Below, piece after piece: positions 6,737-9,610 of a stretch of 9,610 nt of DNA. Each line of letters starts with the position of its first letter. The stretch's first letter is position 1. The position numbers and the translations under genes were made by a program. Under the pieces are notes generated by a model. That model was not told the DNA's origin and did no database searches. It saw only the letters and a list, made by a program, of their open reading frames with translations. The DNA comes from DASWVC01 sp036401335 (GTDB taxonomy: Bacteria > Verrucomicrobiota > Verrucomicrobiia > Chthoniobacterales > JAFAMB01): positions 1-9,610 of the forward strand of contig DASWVC010000139.1 in assembly GCA_036401335.1 (NCBI GenBank), in the 5' to 3' direction.

Positions 6737-6770
6737 GGCAGGCCGGACGGGCAAGGGGAACGCGATCTGG

Positions 6771-8018
6771 TCAGAACGTCAGGTCGAAGCGGACGCCTGC
6801 GGCCAACGTGTTTGGCAGGTGCCGGAAAGCGCCCGGGTCAAAGATGTATTGGATATCGGGTTGAATGTAAAGGTGATCGGTGACCTGCACCCGGTAAGTC
6901 CCTTCTAAAACGGCCTCGTGGCCGGAATGGATCGGACGACGGTCGATGAGGTAATCGCGGCTGATCCGGGTGTAGCTTACCGCAAGGCCGAAAACGTCGT
7001 GGTCGCGTCCTGGGAAAACACCGTTGTAGTTGAGGCCGGTGTCTGCATAAAACGAAACCTCGTTGCGGTCCGCCGGAGCAGCGGCGATGCTGGCGAAACC
7101 CCCTAACCCGGTAAGTTTTGATTGTGCGTTGACGTACGGCGTTGGGCGGTAAAGCAGGCGGTCGGCGATCGCATAAAACCCGCCGTTGCCGGCATGTGCC
7201 GGATGTACGAATCCACCGTTGAACCTGCGGGAATCGTAGTAGGCGCCCAGGGTGTAAGTTTCATCCCTGCCCCCGTTGTCTGATGACGGGACAACCTGCC
7301 AACCCCCTTCCGCGATCACCAGGACCCCGGAGCCCGGACTCAGGTTAAACCGGGTGCCGTGCCGGTCATTGCCATTTGCCTGGCCCGGGTTCGAATCGAA
7401 TACGGCCACACGGGCAAACGTGCCGGCGCTGGGGTGAACATCAAGGCGTGCGCCGAGTCCGCCCACCGGGTAGATGGGGAGGCTTGTCCCCATGCTGATC
7501 GTCGGGAAGGTGCCGAAACAACTGTTAATGAAAATGTTCGACCTTTGTGACTGGTAGAATTCCTGGTCGGCCGCCATCTGGCCGATGCGAAACGAGGCGT
7601 TGCCGCCGAAGAATCGCTGTTGAAACCAGAATTCGAACAACCTGAAACTGTCGTAGGCGTCGATGTTGCTCAGGATGTTGAAATCGCCGGTGTACTCCCG
7701 GGAGAGCCCTTCGCCAAATGGGTAGAGGGCTGTAGCCGAGAGGGTAGCTCCCGTCCAACCAAGAATCGGTTTAAGGTCCAGTTGAACGCCTAATTTGATC
7801 AGGGCCTCGTAGGTTGCGCCGCGCCGGATTCCACCCGTCAGATTGCCCAAACCCTCGCCGGTGTATTCTCCACGGAACGTGACCCCGCTCTGTTCGGTAA
7901 CGGAGTGAAGCCGCGTAAGGAAGCCGCCCTCGTCGGCGAGCCCGGCGGAACAAGCGCAGGCCGAAAACCAGGCGACCAGCAGCGGCAGAATTCGCGGAGA
8001 AAAGGTGCGTGTCCGCAT
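6771..8018 (-). CDS. OprB-family carbohydrate-selective outer-membrane porin
   Basis: This 415-residue beta-barrel precursor has a signal peptide: Arg-rich start (MRTRTFSPR), hydrophobic core ILPLLVAWFSA, and likely cleavage after SAGLA. The mature part follows the OprB pattern, with an N-terminal GVTFRGEYTGEGLGNLTGG segment, LFEFWFQQRFFGGNASFRIGQMAADQEFY in the middle, alternating strands throughout, and a final Phe (RFDLTF) as expected for BamA recognition. OprB proteins passively admit sugars in Pseudomonas; the substrate here is unknown. The ATG at 8018-8016 is chosen because it immediately precedes the signal peptide. The frame stays open upstream to a TTG at 8249, but that would add 77 residues of non-family sequence. 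No clear Shine-Dalgarno is seen. The gene heads the porin-pdxY-SDR cluster and is divergent from the CDF transporter. Confidence 0.87.
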   Translation of the reverse strand: MRTRTFSPRILPLLVAWFSACACSAGLADEGGFLTRLHSVTEQSGVTFRGEYTGEGLGNLTGGIRRGATYEALIKLGVQLDLKPILGWTGATLSATALYPFGEGLSREYTGDFNILSNIDAYDSFRLFEFWFQQRFFGGNASFRIGQMAADQEFYQSQRSNIFINSCFGTFPTISMGTSLPIYPVGGLGARLDVHPSAGTFARVAVFDSNPGQANGNDRHGTRFNLSPGSGVLVIAEGGWQVVPSSDNGGRDETYTLGAYYDSRRFNGGFVHPAHAGNGGFYAIADRLLYRPTPYVNAQSKLTGLGGFASIAAAPADRNEVSFYADTGLNYNGVFPGRDHDVFGLAVSYTRISRDYLIDRRPIHSGHEAVLEGTYRVQVTDHLYIQPDIQYIFDPGAFRHLPNTLAAGVRFDLTF

Positions 8019-8311
8019 GTTCACGATCGGCTTGCAGCAGTGGCGGAGCGGCACAGCCTGCCAATACAGGGCGGGGCTGGGTGAGTAAAGGCGGGGGGTG
8101 AGACAAATTGGTAACCTGGCCAGCCCATCGGCCGGACGAGGCGGGGCGACGCCAGCGTCTTGACCGGGGAGCCCAAACGAAGCTGGCGTGCAGGCAAAGC
8201 AGGGACGATAACGGTGGGCAGCGGCATGCACACGTGCAGCATTCAGCAAAATCAGCTTTCACCGCGGCACCGCGCGACCCCGGGTTGTTCGGTTGAGCCA
8301 GGGGGGATGGC
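8019..8311. promoter_or_regulatory. Divergent intergenic region between porin and CDF transporter
   Basis: This 293-bp region lies between two divergent starts and should hold both promoters. For the porin, a weak minus-strand pair TTTACT (8084-8089) and TGTATT (8063-8068) has only a 15-bp spacer. For the CDF gene, TTGACC (8160-8165) matches a -35 at five of six positions, but no -10 follows at 16-18 bp. A small dyad TGCAC-AC-GTGCA (8227-8238) could be an operator. The region is GC-rich with purine runs near 8090. I see no gene in it. Confidence 0.35.
8300..8306 (+). promoter_or_regulatory. Shine-Dalgarno AGGGGGG of the CDF gene
   Basis: A purine run AGGGGGG ends five bases before the ATG at 8312. 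Another ATG at 8307 directly follows the run but is out of frame and too close, so the site decides in favour of 8312 as the start. Confidence 0.6.
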
Positions 8312-9610
8312 ATGACGCCGAACCTCGCCAGGCCAGGCCAGGTCGGCGTCGATCCAAAATCGGCGATCGCCACCGCCTCCGTCCTGGCCAGCGCCGGTCT
8401 GGCGCTTTTGAAGTTTCTGGTGGGCCTTTACACCGGAAGCCTCGGGCTTCTGGCTGAAGCTGTTCACTCGCTTTTGGACCTTGTGTCCACTTTTATTACC
8501 CTGGTCGTCTTGCGGGTCGCGGCGGTGCCGCCCGACCAAAACCATCCGTACGGTCATGAGCGGGCGGAAAACCTGGGTGCCTTGGCCGGCATGGGCTTGC
8601 TTGCGGCCACGGCCGGATTCATTGGCTACCACGCGATTTTAAGAATCGTGGTCCGCCCTGAGCCTCCGGAAGTTAATCCCTGGTCTTTCGGTGTCCTGGT
8701 GGCTTCGCTGGCCGTGGATTTTGTCCGGGCCCGGTCCTTGCGCAAGGCTGCACGGGAACACCGCAGCCATGCCCTGGCCTCCGATGCCGAGCATTTTGCG
8801 AACGACATGGTAGGTGCCCTGGCGGTGCTGATCGGGCTGGGCATCGTGGCGGCCGCCCGGCCGTTGGCCCTCCCGGCTTGGCTGGTGGGCCGTGCCGATG
8901 CAATCGCGGGACTGGCGGTTGCGGCCATCGCGTTGCGCTCGGTCTGGAAACTTGGCTCTGAGGCGGTGAGGGCGCTCATGGACGACGTGCCTCCGATGCT
9001 GACCGGGCAATTGAAAGACCGGGTGGAAGGGGTCGAAGGCGTGGTGAAAGGAAGCGCTCGCGTCCGGGCCCGGTTTGTCGGCCGGCGACCCTACGTGGAG
9101 GTGGCCCTCGGCACGCAGCGCGGCGGGTCGCTGGAATCGGCGCATGAGGTCAGCAAACGCGTGGAACAGGCAATTGCCGCCGAACTCGACGGTGCGCATG
9201 CCACGGTCCACGTGGAACCGGTGGCCGAACCGGGGGAAGGCCCTGCCGTTGGCGTGCGAGCAGCCGCTGACCGGCTCGGCCTGCGCGTCCATAACCTGCA
9301 CGTCTACGCGCTCTCGACAGGCGTGGAAGTCGAGCTCGACCTCGAGTTGAACGAGGAATTCTCACTGGCGGAAGCCCACCGGCATTCCGAAGCGCTCGAG
9401 GTCGCCGTGGAGCGGGAGGTATCCGCCCCGTTGCAGCTGAGCATTCACCTGGAGCCCCGGGATGATCGCCCCAAGCCTGCGGTGCGCCAGGGTTCAGCCA
9501 AAGCGCAGGTCGAGGCAGTTTTGCGCACCCTGGCGGCAAACGATGACGTGGCGGTGCGCGACGTCCTGACCACGGACGATGGGTGGGTCGTCACCCTCAA
9601 ACAGGCTTTC
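8312..9610 (+). CDS. Cation diffusion facilitator (CDF) metal transporter with extended C-terminus, cut by window edge
   Basis: The frame is open from ATG 8312 to the last base, giving 433 residues without a stop. CDF proteins export Zn, Co, Fe, Cd or Mn across the inner membrane by metal/proton antiport. Here residues about 17-230 form the transmembrane domain, with GLLAEAVHSLLD in TM2 (His52, Asp56), PPDQNHPYGHERAENL in the loop (73-88), and SDAEHFAND in TM5 (His161, Asp165). HxxxD in both helices gives a four-ligand site, where E. coli YiiP has DxxxD in TM2. The usual cytoplasmic C-terminal domain occupies about 233-316. A second similar segment follows (about 323-398) and possibly a third begins at about 405, so the protein is much longer than the usual 300 residues. 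It diverges from the porin. The true C-terminus lies outside the window. Confidence 0.92.
   Translation, partial: MTPNLARPGQVGVDPKSAIATASVLASAGLALLKFLVGLYTGSLGLLAEAVHSLLDLVSTFITLVVLRVAAVPPDQNHPYGHERAENLGALAGMGLLAATAGFIGYHAILRIVVRPEPPEVNPWSFGVLVASLAVDFVRARSLRKAAREHRSHALASDAEHFANDMVGALAVLIGLGIVAAARPLALPAWLVGRADAIAGLAVAAIALRSVWKLGSEAVRALMDDVPPMLTGQLKDRVEGVEGVVKGSARVRARFVGRRPYVEVALGTQRGGSLESAHEVSKRVEQAIAAELDGAHATVHVEPVAEPGEGPAVGVRAAADRLGLRVHNLHVYALSTGVEVELDLELNEEFSLAEAHRHSEALEVAVEREVSAPLQLSIHLEPRDDRPKPAVRQGSAKAQVEAVLRTLAANDDVAVRDVLTTDDGWVVTLKQAF

Noticed and set aside
8019..8249. Porin extended upstream to TTG at 8249
   Set aside because: The extra 77 residues have no signal peptide or family similarity. 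The ATG at 8018 is followed at once by a good signal peptide.
8639..9301. Minus-strand open frames of up to 220 codons in the right part of the window
   Set aside because: They mirror the CDF transporter gene on the plus strand, which has convincing motifs, and their His/Arg/Gly-rich translations look like antisense artefacts.

Overview
The window is a GC-rich bacterial chromosome segment (hand counts give roughly 60-65% GC in most genes, about 51% over 61-360). No phage, IS element, tRNA, rRNA or CRISPR is visible. The mix of genes points to a Gram-negative envelope: an OprB-type outer-membrane porin, a YqjD/YqjE-type inner-membrane pair, and a diadenylate cyclase with an unusual N-terminal domain. 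A Verrucomicrobia- or Planctomycetes-like host is my best guess. This is inference only, as no marker gene in the window settles it.

Layout. Eight genes plus one cut-off gene lie on the minus strand, and one gene lies on the plus strand. Reading the minus strand from right to left: an OprB-like porin (8018-6771), pyridoxal kinase PdxY (6736-5873) and a short-chain dehydrogenase (5873-5013) form one tight cluster, the last two joined by a TGATG stop/start. After a 96-bp gap comes a second cluster: a diadenylate-cyclase-domain protein (4916-3624), a YcaQ/AlkX-type winged-helix DNA glycosylase (3606-2302) and the carbamoyl-phosphate synthase small subunit carA (2274-1033). After a 251-bp gap comes a third cluster: a YqjD/DUF883-like protein (781-455), a YqjE/holin-like membrane protein (452-30), and a third reading frame that starts inside the second gene at 66 and runs off the left edge. 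On the plus strand, diverging from the porin, a CDF-family metal transporter begins at 8312 and runs off the right edge with an unusually long C-terminal part.

How they may work together. The second cluster is the most interesting. It places an atypical cyclic di-AMP synthase, with both catalytic signature motifs intact and an uncharacterised N-terminal domain, directly upstream of an interstrand-crosslink repair glycosylase, with carA behind. This recalls the DisA link between DNA integrity and c-di-AMP, but with a different protein architecture. The third cluster matches the stationary-phase yqjD-yqjE arrangement of proteobacteria. The porin/PdxY/SDR cluster may be a nutrient or cofactor uptake unit, but the sequence does not prove a shared pathway.
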